64,000 nucleotides of DNA from an uncultured Candidatus Nemicrothrix sp. GTDB lineage: Bacteria; Actinomycetota; Acidimicrobiia; Acidimicrobiales; MedAcidi-G1. Under the pieces are notes generated by a model. The model saw only the letters and a list, made by a program, of their open reading frames with translations, had not been told where the DNA came from and ran no database searches. Where the stretch lies: positions 30,150-94,149 of the forward strand of contig CAJXKL010000007.1 in assembly GCA_913055915.1 (NCBI GenBank), given 5' to 3'. The translations under genes were made by a program, and so were the position numbers. The stretch's first letter is position 1. The number at the start of each line of letters is the position of its first letter. Below are positions 37,964 to 47,631 of the stretch, piece after piece.

Positions 37964-39496
37964 CTACTCCCTCAGGTCACGTCGCAGGATCTTTCCTGTG
38001 GGGCTTCTCGGAATGGCCTCAATGAACTCGACCTCGCGAACCTTCTTGTACGGCGCCACACGCTCGCTGACGTACCGCACAACCTCCTCCGGGCCCAGGT
38101 CGGTACCGGGGACGACCACAACAAAGGCCTTGGGAATCTCCCCGTCTCCGCCGTCCACGCGTACAGGCACTACCGCCGCGTCCGCGACCCCGGGGTGTTC
38201 CAGAAGGACCGACTCCAGTTCCGCCGGAGCAACCTGGTAACCGCGGAACTTGATCATCTCCTTGGCACGGTCGCGAATGGTCACATATCCGTCCCTGTCC
38301 ATCGTCACGATGTCCCCCGTACGCAACCAGCGTCCCGACTCGTCCTCGACTATGGCCGAAGCCGTGGCCTCTGGAGAGTTGAGGTATCCGGCCATCACCT
38401 GAGGTCCCTGTACCCACAACTCCCCGACCTCGCCAAAGGCGACCGCTCGACCGGACTCGACGTCGACCACCATTTCCAGCGTGTCCGGTAGTGGCTGGCC
38501 GACGGTTCCAAACCGAACCGGACCACACATCGTCGAGTTGGTGGCAGGGCTCGCCTCTGTCAACCCGTACCCCTCGTAGACCCTCGCTCCGCACGCCTCC
38601 TCGACGGCGCTCACCACATGTGCGGAGACAGGAGCGGCAGCGGTCATCACATGTGTAACGCTCGACCAGTCACCCTCGAGGCCCTGGGCCAGGTCCAACA
38701 TCACCGGCGGAACCACGAACAGGTTGGTGGCCTGGTGCTCCTCAACGAGGCGGGCGAACAGAAGTGGATCGAACCCGGGCATCACGACCTGCCTGGCCCC
38801 GGCCACCAGACCACAGGCCATCAGCCCGACCATGCCGTAGATGTGTGAAAAGGGAAGGAAGTCAACCATCACGGAGGAGTCGTCCAATGGCCCGGGTGCC
38901 AACAGCTGGTGGACATTGGCAACGAGGTTCCGGTTGGTGAGCATTACCCCCTTGGGCATCCCCGTCGTCCCTGAGGAGTAGGCCACAACGGCCACCTCGC
39001 CACCCGGGGCCGTCCGAACCGACGTGGACCGACCACCGCCCTGGACAACCATCTGCCAGACACTGGACATGTCGTAGATCCGTTCATCACTCCCCCAGAG
39101 GGTCCGGACAACGGTGGTGGCCTCCCCCCCGACGAATACCGCTGAGGGCTTCGAGTCGGCGAACTGCTGCTCCACCTCCCGACGCCTTGAAAGTGGGCTC
39201 AGCGTCGTGACCGCTGCACCAGCCGCCTGGATGCCGAGGAACGCTGCGATCCACTCTGTGGAGTTGGGGGCCACGATCGCCACACGGTCGCCCGGTTCGA
39301 CGCCATCGTCCCGGAGCAACCCGCCGACCACCTGCATGGCCCGGCCGAGAGCCCTGAAGTCGTATTCGGCCCCCGACACCCCGTCAACCAGTGCTACACG
39401 GTCTCCCCACCGGTCGATCGACCCGACCATCAGTTCCGCCAGGGAGAGATCCGGGTACGGCTCCAACGACCCGTGAGGTGACCCGACGATCGGCAT
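37964..39496 (-). CDS. Acyl-CoA synthetase (AMP-binding, 4-coumarate-CoA ligase-like)
   Basis: A 510-aa ANL-superfamily ligase. P-loop YSSGTTGMPKGVMLTN, A5 motif YEGYGLTEASP, A7-A8 WLRTGDIVTMDRDGYVTIRDR, and the catalytic Lys in RSPTGKILRRDL near the C-terminus. It adenylates a carboxylic acid and forms its CoA thioester. The FLPFSHIYGM segment resembles 4-coumarate/aryl or medium-chain acyl ligases; exact acid unknown. ATG 39494-39496 has GGAGG 7 bases upstream. It is divergent from the molybdenum hydroxylase operon across 244 bases. Confidence 0.9.
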   Translation of the reverse strand: MPIVGSPHGSLEPYPDLSLAELMVGSIDRWGDRVALVDGVSGAEYDFRALGRAMQVVGGLLRDDGVEPGDRVAIVAPNSTEWIAAFLGIQAAGAAVTTLSPLSRRREVEQQFADSKPSAVFVGGEATTVVRTLWGSDERIYDMSSVWQMVVQGGGRSTSVRTAPGGEVAVVAYSSGTTGMPKGVMLTNRNLVANVHQLLAPGPLDDSSVMVDFLPFSHIYGMVGLMACGLVAGARQVVMPGFDPLLFARLVEEHQATNLFVVPPVMLDLAQGLEGDWSSVTHVMTAAAPVSAHVVSAVEEACGARVYEGYGLTEASPATNSTMCGPVRFGTVGQPLPDTLEMVVDVESGRAVAFGEVGELWVQGPQVMAGYLNSPEATASAIVEDESGRWLRTGDIVTMDRDGYVTIRDRAKEMIKFRGYQVAPAELESVLLEHPGVADAAVVPVRVDGGDGEIPKAFVVVVPGTDLGPEEVVRYVSERVAPYKKVREVEFIEAIPRSPTGKILRRDLRE

Positions 39497-39740
39497 TCTC
39501 CACCCTCCGGTGCCCATCCGACACAGCATCCCGTGCGATGCGACAGTGAACGTACCAGAGCGGTTGGGCTCCGAGCAGCGTGCCACCGGAAGATCCCGTC
39601 GGTTAGCATCGCCGCTGTTCGCCGGAGCACTACTAGGGCGACGGCCCGGGAAGACGCGACGCCATCACCTCCCACCAGACCTCCATATGGACCTCAGAGC
39701 GGGCGTCAGAGCCGATGTCCAGACAGGCGCCCACGGCGTA

Positions 39741-40673
39741 ATGACGACCTCCGCGCTCCGCCCCAGCCGTCTCCCAGAACTTGACCTGCGCACACCCACC
39801 TCACTGGAGGAACTGACGGGGTCGCTGGCAGCGGGATGGAGGGCCTGTGGCGGAGGCACCGACGTCCTGATCGAGGCCCTCCAGGCCGGGGAACCAACGC
39901 ATCTCGTTTCAACGACGGGAGTCCACGAGTTGGCCCAACTCACCTGTGATGCCGACGGGATCAGCATCGGCGGATCGGTCGTGCTGGCAAGGCTTGTTAG
40001 AAGTACCAGCTTCCGGTCAGGTATCGCTGCCGTCGCCGACGGCGCCCAGACAATCGGCTCTATCCAGTTGCGCAACCAGGCCACGCTGGTCGGGAACCTC
40101 TGCTCCGCTTCGCCCGCCGCCGACACCATCCCCGGGTTGTTCGTCCACGATGCCCGGGTCGAGACGGTCGACTCGTCCGGCATGACCCGGTCGACAGCGG
40201 TCTCAGAGTTCCTGCACGGACCGGGATCCACCTCGCTTCACGACGATGAGGTCGTGACGGCAGTGCGGCTGACCCCGTCGTCACCCGGAACCGGATCCGC
40301 CTACCGGCGCTTCACCGAGCGCAACGCCCTGGACCTGGCCTTTGCTGGTGTCGCCGCCAGCGTCGCCCTGGAAGCCGACGGCGTGACGATCCGCTCAGTC
40401 CGACTGGCCCTCGGTGCCGTGGGCCCAACCGTCATGGACGCCTCCGAGGTGACAGCCACCCTGATCGGCCGCACCGCCGACACCGAGCTCCTGGCCTCCG
40501 TGGCCGAGGCTGCTGCAGGCGCCTGCTCGCCGATCACGGACCACCGCTGTTCCGCCGACTACCGCCGCCAACTCGTGCATGTCCTGACCCTCGAGGTGAT
40601 CGACGAGGCCATGCGCCGCGCCGGTCGGGACGACAACTCCGACCCCAGGGTCCAACAAGGGAAACAGAGATGA
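39741..40673 (+). CDS. FAD-binding subunit of xanthine dehydrogenase-family molybdenum hydroxylase
   Basis: A 310-aa flavoprotein subunit. FAD contacts: ACGGGTDVLIEAL and QLRNQATLVGNLCSASPAAD; C-terminal CODH flavoprotein domain ends SADYRRQLVHVL. No 4Fe-4S insertion typical of 4-hydroxybenzoyl-CoA reductase beta subunits is seen. First gene of a long plus-strand operon; its stop overlaps the 2Fe-2S subunit start by 4 bases (ATGA). The 244 bases before it contain no gene and no clear promoter consensus that I can defend. Confidence 0.88.
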   Translation: MTTSALRPSRLPELDLRTPTSLEELTGSLAAGWRACGGGTDVLIEALQAGEPTHLVSTTGVHELAQLTCDADGISIGGSVVLARLVRSTSFRSGIAAVADGAQTIGSIQLRNQATLVGNLCSASPAADTIPGLFVHDARVETVDSSGMTRSTAVSEFLHGPGSTSLHDDEVVTAVRLTPSSPGTGSAYRRFTERNALDLAFAGVAASVALEADGVTIRSVRLALGAVGPTVMDASEVTATLIGRTADTELLASVAEAAAGACSPITDHRCSADYRRQLVHVLTLEVIDEAMRRAGRDDNSDPRVQQGKQR

Positions 40674-41125
40674 ACGACAGATCCTCACTGGTCGTGAACG
40701 GAATACCCCACGATCTTCCCCCGGAGTGGAGGGGACGCCGGCTGGTTGACCTCCTCAGGGTTCGCCTGGGTCTCACGGGAACCAAGGAAGGTTGCAGCGA
40801 GGGCGACTGCGGAGCCTGCACCGTCCTACTAGACGACGAACCGGTCTGCTCGTGCCTGATGCTCTGCGGTCTGGTCGGGACCAGGACCGTAACGACAGTG
40901 GAGGGCCTGCCAACCGGATACCTCAACCGGTTTGTTGACGCCACAGATGATCTCGGTGGTGTGCAGTGTGGATTCTGCACACCCGGCTTCCTCGTGATGG
41001 GCTACTGGCTGGCCTGTGGGGGAGGCAACGACGGTCCGGAACAAGACGCCGGACAACTGGCGGGAAACATCTGCCGCTGCACCGGGTACCAGCAGTTGTC
41101 AGAGGTCCTGGCGGGAATCCGCTGA
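40670..41125 (+). CDS. 2Fe-2S subunit of molybdenum hydroxylase
   Basis: A 151-aa small subunit with two [2Fe-2S] clusters: CSEGDCGACTVLLDDEPVCSC in the ferredoxin-like domain (positions ~43-63, split pattern C-x4-C-x2-C then C) and CGFCTPGF plus CRCTGYQQL in the helical domain. It carries electrons from the molybdenum centre to FAD. Only 13 bases separate it from the large subunit gene. Confidence 0.92.
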   Translation: MNDRSSLVVNGIPHDLPPEWRGRRLVDLLRVRLGLTGTKEGCSEGDCGACTVLLDDEPVCSCLMLCGLVGTRTVTTVEGLPTGYLNRFVDATDDLGGVQCGFCTPGFLVMGYWLACGGGNDGPEQDAGQLAGNICRCTGYQQLSEVLAGIR

Positions 41126-41138
41126 AGAGGACGTGGCC

Positions 41139-43382
41139 ATGACCGGAACCACCGCCGCCACGGCACGCCAGAAGGCATCGGGTGGTGCCCTGTTCACCTC
41201 CGACCTGGCACCCGACGACACCGTTGTGGCCGACATGGCCCGTAGCCCCCACCCACACGCCAACGTGGTTGGAATAGACGTCTCAGCTGCCCTGGCCGTA
41301 CCTGGCGTGCTGGCGGTCCTCACACCGGTCGACTTCGAGGGGATCCTGCTCGGACGACAGCTTCCCGACGAGCCGGTTCTCACCTCGACGGTCAGGTACG
41401 TCGGTGACGGCGTGGCGGCCGTCGCCGCAACCGACCAGGCAGCCCTGCTGGCTGGCATCGCCGCGCTGGAGATCGCCTACGAGCCGCTACCCCACGCTGT
41501 CACCGTCAACGAGGCCCGCACGATGGAACACGACATTCACACAGGCACCCCGGGCAATGTCGCCCGGACATTCAGAGCTGATCGCGGGGACTGGGATGCG
41601 GCGGCGACAGAGGCCGTGGCCTGGGCCGAGGCGACCTTCCGGAACGATCCGGTACCCCACGCCTACCTGGAACCTAGGGCGACGGTCGTGCGGGTCGTCG
41701 GTGACCACCTGGAACTGGTCACCGGAACCCACTTTCCGACGGTGCTGCAGGAGGAGTACGCCAGGATCGCGGCCACCTGGGGTGCGGAGGTCAGCGTCGT
41801 CACACCTGATATAGGAGGCTCCTTTGGTGCCAAGTGGGAGCACCCGACCCACCTGGTCTGTCTGGCATTCGCCCACCGGCTGAGACGCCACGTGACCATG
41901 GTCTCGCCCCGCCGCGACGAGATGCTGGCCGGTCGGGTCCGCCTGGGGATGCAGATCTCGATGGCCATCGGTGCGGATGCCGACGGAAGGCTGGTCGCCA
42001 AGAGGACAAGGATCGAGGCGGACAACGGTGCCTACTCAGGTCACGGGCCAACCGTGACGCTCTCTGCCGCAATCCGTTCCGACAACCTCTACCGCTACGA
42101 CGCTGTTTCGGCAGCAGCGGAACTGGTGTACACGAACACAGTCCCATCCGAGTGCTTCCGCGGCTTCGGGTACCCACAGGCGACGTTCGCACAGGAACAG
42201 TTGATCGACGAGCTGGCCGGTCGACTCGGAATCGATCCGGTTGAGATGCGGAGGAAGAACGCCAGCCGGACGGGTGACAAGACGATTCACGGGTGGCAGA
42301 TCGGCAGTTGCGGTCTCGACCTCTGCCTCGACGAGATCAGTGAGCAGATGACAGCCCACAGGCTGACACAGGAACACGACTGCGGGACAGGAGCCGATCC
42401 GCTGGTGGAGGGCCGCTTCAGGACCGGCTACGGCGTGGCCGCCGGCATCCACGCCATCAGCAGCAGCGCCTACACGACCGGCATGGACCTCGACAACGTG
42501 GTCCTGACCCCGATGGCGGATGGCAGCATCGTCGTCGGGTCGGGCGAGGTCGAGTTGGGTTGTGGCACCGTCGACACGATGCGCCTGATCGTCGCCGATG
42601 CGCTGGGACTTGACCTCGAATCGGTCCGTGTCGTCCTGGGTGATGGCCGCACGGGACCCCACGGGCTGGGCTCGTTCGCCAGCCGAACCACGTTCTTCGC
42701 TGGGCAGGCGGCCCTCATCGCCTGCACGGAACTGGATGCCCGGTGTGTGGCGATGGAAGAGGAGATGGGACTGTCCAACGACGCCGGACTCAAAGAGGTG
42801 ATTGCCGCCGCGGCAGAGCAGGGGCGACTGGCCGAATTGGCTGTGACGGCAACGTACGCACCCACGACCACCGAAACCCCCGATGGGTCCGGATACGGAA
42901 ACATCTCCCCCGCCTACAACTTCGCCGCACACGGCTGCTTCGTAACAGTCGACACGTGGACTGGCAGGACCTGTGTGGAGCGCTACTGGGCTGCCCACGA
43001 TGCAGGTCGGATCATCAACCCGGTCGCCGCCGAAGGGCAGGTGATCGGAGGAGTGCACCAGGGGCTGGGCTTCGCCCTGACCGAATCACTCGCCGTGGGT
43101 TCCGACGGCACGGTCCTGAACCCGGGCTTCCTCGACGACAGGGTGCCAACCTCTGCCGACGCCGTTCCCATCGAGGTCATGTTCGTGGACACCAGTGAGC
43201 CGAACGGCCCCGATGGCTCCAAGAGCATCGCCGAGCCACCGATCATCCCGGTTGCAGCATGCGTGGCCAACGCCATCTACGACGCTGTCGGAGTCCGACC
43301 GCTCCACACGCCGATGACCTCGGAGCGGACATGGCGGCAACTTCGCCTGAAGGACCTGCGGGCGCACGGGGCGAAGCCGTGA
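41139..43382 (+). CDS. Molybdopterin-binding large subunit, xanthine dehydrogenase family
   Basis: A 747-aa catalytic subunit. An N-terminal a/b hammerhead domain (QKASGGALFTSDLAPDDTVV) is followed by the two molybdopterin domains with PDIGGSFGAKWEHP, SECFRGFGYPQATFAQEQ and the conserved Glu in SIAEPPIIPVAACVANAI near the C-terminus. The ECFRGFG loop resembles xanthine/nicotinate/aryl-CoA hydroxylases and is unlike the CoxL active-site loop, so this is not a CO dehydrogenase. It hydroxylates an aromatic or heteroaromatic ring carbon using water. ATG 41139 follows GAGG by 8 bases. The stop overlaps the CoA ligase start, suggesting the substrate or product is a CoA ester, as with furoyl-CoA or 4-hydroxybenzoyl-CoA (inference). 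Confidence 0.9.
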   Translation: MTGTTAATARQKASGGALFTSDLAPDDTVVADMARSPHPHANVVGIDVSAALAVPGVLAVLTPVDFEGILLGRQLPDEPVLTSTVRYVGDGVAAVAATDQAALLAGIAALEIAYEPLPHAVTVNEARTMEHDIHTGTPGNVARTFRADRGDWDAAATEAVAWAEATFRNDPVPHAYLEPRATVVRVVGDHLELVTGTHFPTVLQEEYARIAATWGAEVSVVTPDIGGSFGAKWEHPTHLVCLAFAHRLRRHVTMVSPRRDEMLAGRVRLGMQISMAIGADADGRLVAKRTRIEADNGAYSGHGPTVTLSAAIRSDNLYRYDAVSAAAELVYTNTVPSECFRGFGYPQATFAQEQLIDELAGRLGIDPVEMRRKNASRTGDKTIHGWQIGSCGLDLCLDEISEQMTAHRLTQEHDCGTGADPLVEGRFRTGYGVAAGIHAISSSAYTTGMDLDNVVLTPMADGSIVVGSGEVELGCGTVDTMRLIVADALGLDLESVRVVLGDGRTGPHGLGSFASRTTFFAGQAALIACTELDARCVAMEEEMGLSNDAGLKEVIAAAAEQGRLAELAVTATYAPTTTETPDGSGYGNISPAYNFAAHGCFVTVDTWTGRTCVERYWAAHDAGRIINPVAAEGQVIGGVHQGLGFALTESLAVGSDGTVLNPGFLDDRVPTSADAVPIEVMFVDTSEPNGPDGSKSIAEPPIIPVAACVANAIYDAVGVRPLHTPMTSERTWRQLRLKDLRAHGAKP

Positions 43383-44962
43383 GCGAACGACCCGAGGACC
43401 ACGATGACCTCCCTGACCGCTACCGGCTGGCGGGCTGGTGGACCGGGGAGCGCCTGGTCGACCGCTACCAGCGCTGGGCCCTGGCCGATCCGGGCCGGCT
43501 TGCCGTCGCCGACAACAGCGGGTGCCTGACCTTCGGCGAACTCTGGGGTCAGGCCTCTGCGCTCGCCGAGGACCTCACCTACTTGAGGCCGACACCCGGA
43601 ATTGTGCTGATACACCTTCCGGACACGACCGACTGGATGAGGACGTTCACGGCGGTCCTGATGGCGGGCGGGGTTCCCGCCACGATCCCGATCACCACCA
43701 CCGCAGACCACCTGCGCCACGCGATCGACCTGGTCGGCGCCTCCACGGTGATCACCTGCGCCGTGCACCGCTCCACGCGCCCGGCTGAACTCGCGGCCGA
43801 GGCAGCCCGCGACAGGGCCGAGGTGATAACCGTCGCAGCGGGTGGCGTGGTCGACCGAAACGGTGTCGGCAGGCTCACGACAACATCCGACGCTTCCACC
43901 GACCTGGCCCACGTCATGTTCACATCCAGCACGACGGGCCCGCCCAAGGCGGTCATGCACAGCGACGACACCCTCGCCACACTCAACCACCAGTTCGCCG
44001 AACGATTCGGCCTGTCGGATACGACGCCCATCTTCATGCCGTCACCGCTGGGGCACAGCGTGGGCTCGATCCACGGTGCGAGGCTGGCAATGTGGACGGG
44101 GGCGCCGCTCATCCTCCAGCCGGACTGGGATCCGGTCGGTGCGCTTACCCTCGTCGAACGCTACGGGGCGCATTTCACGGCTGCGGCAACCCCGTTCCTC
44201 TCCGACCTGCTCGACGTCGAATGGTCCGGAGAGCGACCCAAGCTGGCCGGGCTGAAATGGTTCCTGTGCGGGGGAGCCCAGGTGCCACCGTCGATGGTGC
44301 GCCGGGCCAGACGTGAGTTCCCCGAAACCTCGGTCACCCCGCTGTGGGGCATGACCGAGGGTGGACTCACCACCTGCCTCGGCGATGAGAGCACCCCGAC
44401 CCAGACCGAGGAGACTGTCGGCGTCGGCCTCCCGGACCTCGAGTTGCGCGTCCTCACCGATGACGGCACCCTTCTGCCAGCCGGCGCAGGTGAACTGGCA
44501 ATGCGCGGACCGGGAGTCTTCCTCGGTTACCTGGGCCAGGAGGACCTCTATCGGGAGCAGTTGACCAGAGACGGCTTCTTTCGTACCGGAGACCTGGCGT
44601 GCATCGACGCTGAGGGCTATGTCAGCATCACGGGTCGCGTGAAGGACATGATCATCCGCGGTGGGGTCAACATCTCACCGGTCAGGACTGAGAACGTTAT
44701 GGCATCCCACCCGGCGGTCTCAAGCGTCGCTGTGATCGGCTGGCCCGACGAGCGGCTGGGTGAACGGCTCTGTGCCGTCGTCTCGGTCCGTGACGACCCA
44801 CCGACCCTCGAGGCCCTGATCGCGTTCTGCGCCGACCAGGGCCTCGAGCGCCGGGTCCACCCGGAACGGCTGGTGCTGGTGGACGATTTCCCCCGAACCG
44901 CTGCGGGAAAGATCCGCAAACGGCAGTTGCTGACCGACCTGCTCGCCTCGGAGATGCCATGA
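43379..44962 (+). CDS. Acyl/aryl-CoA ligase (AMP-binding)
   Basis: A 527-aa ANL ligase: P-loop TSSTTGPPKAVMHS, A5 WGMTEGGLTT, A7-A8 FFRTGDLACIDAEGYVSITGR followed by KDMIIRGGVNISP, and catalytic Lys in TAAGKIRKRQL. Similar to cyclohexanecarboxylate/aryl-CoA ligases. It would activate the pathway acid to a CoA thioester before or after ring hydroxylation. GTG 43379-43381 overlaps the large-subunit stop; its own stop overlaps the next start (ATGA), so the operon is tightly coupled. Confidence 0.9.
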   Translation: MSERPEDHDDLPDRYRLAGWWTGERLVDRYQRWALADPGRLAVADNSGCLTFGELWGQASALAEDLTYLRPTPGIVLIHLPDTTDWMRTFTAVLMAGGVPATIPITTTADHLRHAIDLVGASTVITCAVHRSTRPAELAAEAARDRAEVITVAAGGVVDRNGVGRLTTTSDASTDLAHVMFTSSTTGPPKAVMHSDDTLATLNHQFAERFGLSDTTPIFMPSPLGHSVGSIHGARLAMWTGAPLILQPDWDPVGALTLVERYGAHFTAAATPFLSDLLDVEWSGERPKLAGLKWFLCGGAQVPPSMVRRARREFPETSVTPLWGMTEGGLTTCLGDESTPTQTEETVGVGLPDLELRVLTDDGTLLPAGAGELAMRGPGVFLGYLGQEDLYREQLTRDGFFRTGDLACIDAEGYVSITGRVKDMIIRGGVNISPVRTENVMASHPAVSSVAVIGWPDERLGERLCAVVSVRDDPPTLEALIAFCADQGLERRVHPERLVLVDDFPRTAAGKIRKRQLLTDLLASEMP

Positions 44963-45819
44963 CAGGTGCCCCTACGACCAACGCCCAGATCGGCGACCTC
45001 AGCGTCCGCTACGCGAGGTCCGGCAGTGGCCCGCCGGTCGTGCTGCTCCACGGCCTGGCCGAGGACCACTCCTCCTGGCAGCCGGTCCTGTCCGGTTTTC
45101 GAAACCACACCGCCTTTGCCGTGGACCTGCGCGGACACGGTGGATCGAGTTGTGGCCACTGCGACGGTACGGCTGAGCAGCTGGCACGGGACCTGACCGG
45201 CTTCCTGGAGGTGGTCACCGGACCGGCACCTGTGGTCGGATTCTCCATGGGTGGTTCGATCGCACTGCTGGGCGCCGCTGAGCGGCCCGACATGGTCACC
45301 GGGCTGGTGGTCATCGCCACCTCGTGTGTGGTGGGTAGGGCAGCTGCGGAGTTCTTCTCCGACCGGATCTCCATGGTCGAATCTGGGGCGATGGAGGAGT
45401 TGGCGACCGCCCTGAAGGAGGACACGGCGACCCAGGTGCTCACCGAGGTGGATCTGGACACCCTGACGGCCGGGCGGCTGGCAGCCATCGGCGACGGAGC
45501 CGGCTATGCGAACGCGGCACGGGCGATGATGGCACTGCGGGAACGACCGCTCACAGGTCGCCTAGCTGAGGTTTCCTGCCATGTCGACGTCGTCTCGACC
45601 GACGGTGACCTGTTCTGCCCGCCCAGGGCGGGGCAGATGATCGTGGACGGCGTGGCGGACGCCGCCTACCACCAGATCGACAGGGCAGGACACCTCGTGA
45701 CAGTCGACAGGCCCGTGGCTCTGTCAGCCCTCCTGGATCGGCTAACAAGTGGCATGGTCGGAAAGGGTGGTTCGGGCCCCGGGTCTGATCGGGATGTACT
45801 AGACGAGGGGGCGAAATGA
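44959..45819 (+). CDS. Alpha/beta hydrolase
   Basis: A 286-aa alpha/beta-fold hydrolase. VVLLHGLAEDHSSW supplies the oxyanion hole, DLRGHGGSS follows, the nucleophile Ser96 sits in GFSMGGS, and His245 in DRAGHLVTVDRP completes the triad; the acid is probably the Asp in VVSTDGDLFCPP. In this operon it could hydrolyse a ring-cleavage product, lactone or thioester. A ~25-residue Gly/Ser/Asp tail follows the fold. Confidence 0.88.
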   Translation: MTGAPTTNAQIGDLSVRYARSGSGPPVVLLHGLAEDHSSWQPVLSGFRNHTAFAVDLRGHGGSSCGHCDGTAEQLARDLTGFLEVVTGPAPVVGFSMGGSIALLGAAERPDMVTGLVVIATSCVVGRAAAEFFSDRISMVESGAMEELATALKEDTATQVLTEVDLDTLTAGRLAAIGDGAGYANAARAMMALRERPLTGRLAEVSCHVDVVSTDGDLFCPPRAGQMIVDGVADAAYHQIDRAGHLVTVDRPVALSALLDRLTSGMVGKGGSGPGSDRDVLDEGAK

Positions 45820-46859
45820 ACCACCGGTACGGAATCTCACTGGGCGTTAGCCCCCGCGAGCCTCTCACCAGGGCCGCTGAGCTTGCCTCTGCGATCGACA
45901 GGGATGGCTTCGAGGCGATCTGGTACGTCGACTTCCAACTTGGAATGAAGGATGTCTACGCGGCCATGTACCTGGCAGCGGAAGCGACCCGGACGGTGCA
46001 GATCGGTGCCGCTGTGACCAACCTGGTAACCCGCCACCCGACCGTCACCGCAAACGCCACGGCTGCCCTGGACGAGTTGTCCAGCGGAAGGGCCCTACTC
46101 GGTCTCGGTGCCGGCTGGTCCGCGGTCCTGGGCGCCGGCGGCAGGCCCTCCACCCTCGGCGAGGTCCGCCAGGGGATCAGCGACTTCCGGCAACTCTTCA
46201 CCGGTACCGAGGTAGACCTGTTCGACACCACGGTGCAGCTCGCCACGGCGGTGCGCCAGGTGCCCATCTACCTGGCCGTCTCCCAGCCCGGAATGCTGCG
46301 GCTGGCCGGAGAGGTCTGCGACGGCGCCATCCTCATGGGAGCGGCTGACCCGGAGTTCTGCGAGTGGCAACTCGGTTACATCCACGATGGCCTCGAGAAG
46401 TCCGGTCGGTCACGCCGAGAGATCACCGTCGACCTCATGGTGACAATGTCGTGGAGCGACGACGAGGAAGAGGCCCTCGACGAGGTCAGGGCGTGGGCCA
46501 CCAGCCAGGCAGCCACCTTCCATCCATGGAAGCAGATGCCCGAGGCATGGGAGCAGTACCGACCCGAATTTGAAAAGGCCGCCGCCACCTATCACCTCGT
46601 CGACCACCTCTCGACGAGGGCCGACCACAGGACCATCGTGTCCGACGAGTTCACCAGGTCCGTGGCCCTTGTCGGCACCAGGGATGAGTGCGTTGGCCGC
46701 CTCCGCCAGCTCTGGAAACTCGACATTGACAGGATCACCCTGGCCCTGCTGGGCGGTGGCCGCATGGAGCGGCTCGGCGTCCTCACAAACGACATCCTGC
46801 CAGCGGTGGACCTGCCGGCAGCCGGATCACCGGAACCTGACACCCGAACCGACCTGTAG
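45816..46859 (+). CDS. LLM-class (luciferase-like) flavin-dependent oxidoreductase
   Basis: A 347-aa TIM-barrel protein of the bacterial luciferase-like family, which uses FMN or coenzyme F420. YGISLGVSPREPL starts the barrel; ATRTVQIGAAVTNLVTRHP and LDELSSGRALLGLGAGW are typical; VGTRDECVGRLRQLW lies near the C-terminus. The form of the early sequence is like F420-dependent methylene-tetrahydromethanopterin reductase-type enzymes, common in actinobacteria; cofactor not provable here. It may reduce or oxygenate a pathway intermediate. ATGA overlap with the hydrolase gene. Confidence 0.88.
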   Translation: MNHRYGISLGVSPREPLTRAAELASAIDRDGFEAIWYVDFQLGMKDVYAAMYLAAEATRTVQIGAAVTNLVTRHPTVTANATAALDELSSGRALLGLGAGWSAVLGAGGRPSTLGEVRQGISDFRQLFTGTEVDLFDTTVQLATAVRQVPIYLAVSQPGMLRLAGEVCDGAILMGAADPEFCEWQLGYIHDGLEKSGRSRREITVDLMVTMSWSDDEEEALDEVRAWATSQAATFHPWKQMPEAWEQYRPEFEKAAATYHLVDHLSTRADHRTIVSDEFTRSVALVGTRDECVGRLRQLWKLDIDRITLALLGGGRMERLGVLTNDILPAVDLPAAGSPEPDTRTDL

Positions 46860-46872
46860 CAGGGAGCAGACA

Positions 46873-47631
46873 GTGACCGACAGACCAGTTGCCTTCATCA
46901 CCGCCGGCGCCGGCGCCGGAATCGGTGCTGCCGTCTCACGTCGACTGGCCGGCGACGGCTACGACGTGGTGGTGACCGACGCTCACGAGAGGCGATGCGG
47001 GGAAATGGCCGACAACCTGGCAGCCGACCATGGGCGCCCGTTCCTGTCGATTCCCCTGGATGTGACCGACCGCGACGCTGTAGCCGACGCAGTCGGGACC
47101 GCGCTGGGGCACCACGGTCACATCGACGCGCTGGTCAACAACGCCGGCTGGTCGAAGATCGAACCAGTCGCCGAGATGAGTTTCGAGACCTGGCAGCGGT
47201 GCCTCGACGTGGACCTGACCGGAACCTTCACCTGCCTGCGCCAGGTCCTGCCGCACATGATCGAGCGCGGGTCAGGAGCGGTGGTGAACATCGCTTCCAT
47301 CGCCGCATGGGAGACCACCGATGAGCACGGTGCGGCCTATTCCGCAGCCAAGGCGGGGGTCATGGCCCTAACGCGGGTGGCCGCGGCCGAGAACGGACGC
47401 CACGGGATCCGCGTGAACGCCATTGCTCCGGGCCTCATCTACAACGACTTCCTGAGGCGCATCTACCCCGATGAGTTCTTCGACGGATACGCGCAGAGTC
47501 GCTCGCTCGTGGGTCGGGTCGGCCGGCCCGAGGATGTGGCCGACCTGGCCGCGTTCCTGCTGTCGGACAGGGCCGGCTACATAACGGGCGAGGTCTACGG
47601 CGTCTCGGGTGGCGCAGGCCCCCATGCCTGA
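46873..47631 (+). CDS. Short-chain dehydrogenase/reductase
   Basis: A 252-aa classical SDR: cofactor loop ITAGAGAGIGAAVSRRLA, LVNNAGWSK, catalytic Ser in VVNIASIAAWE, Tyr and Lys in AAYSAAKAGVMAL, and the C-terminal FLLSDRAGYITGEVYGVSGG. Asp in VVVTDAH after beta-2 suggests NAD preference. GTG 46873 with AGGGAG 6 bases upstream. Probably acts on a hydroxyacyl or alicyclic hydroxyl intermediate. The gene end overlaps the amidase start. Confidence 0.92.
   Translation: MTDRPVAFITAGAGAGIGAAVSRRLAGDGYDVVVTDAHERRCGEMADNLAADHGRPFLSIPLDVTDRDAVADAVGTALGHHGHIDALVNNAGWSKIEPVAEMSFETWQRCLDVDLTGTFTCLRQVLPHMIERGSGAVVNIASIAAWETTDEHGAAYSAAKAGVMALTRVAAAENGRHGIRVNAIAPGLIYNDFLRRIYPDEFFDGYAQSRSLVGRVGRPEDVADLAAFLLSDRAGYITGEVYGVSGGAGPHA

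Noticed and set aside
41016..41138. N-terminal extension of the molybdenum large subunit
   Set aside because: It overlaps the C-terminal cluster-binding part of the 2Fe-2S subunit, and a ribosome site precedes ATG 41139.
39741..43382. CO dehydrogenase (coxMSL)
   Set aside because: The large subunit has an ECFRGFG loop as in xanthine/aryl-CoA hydroxylases, not the CoxL active-site loop.
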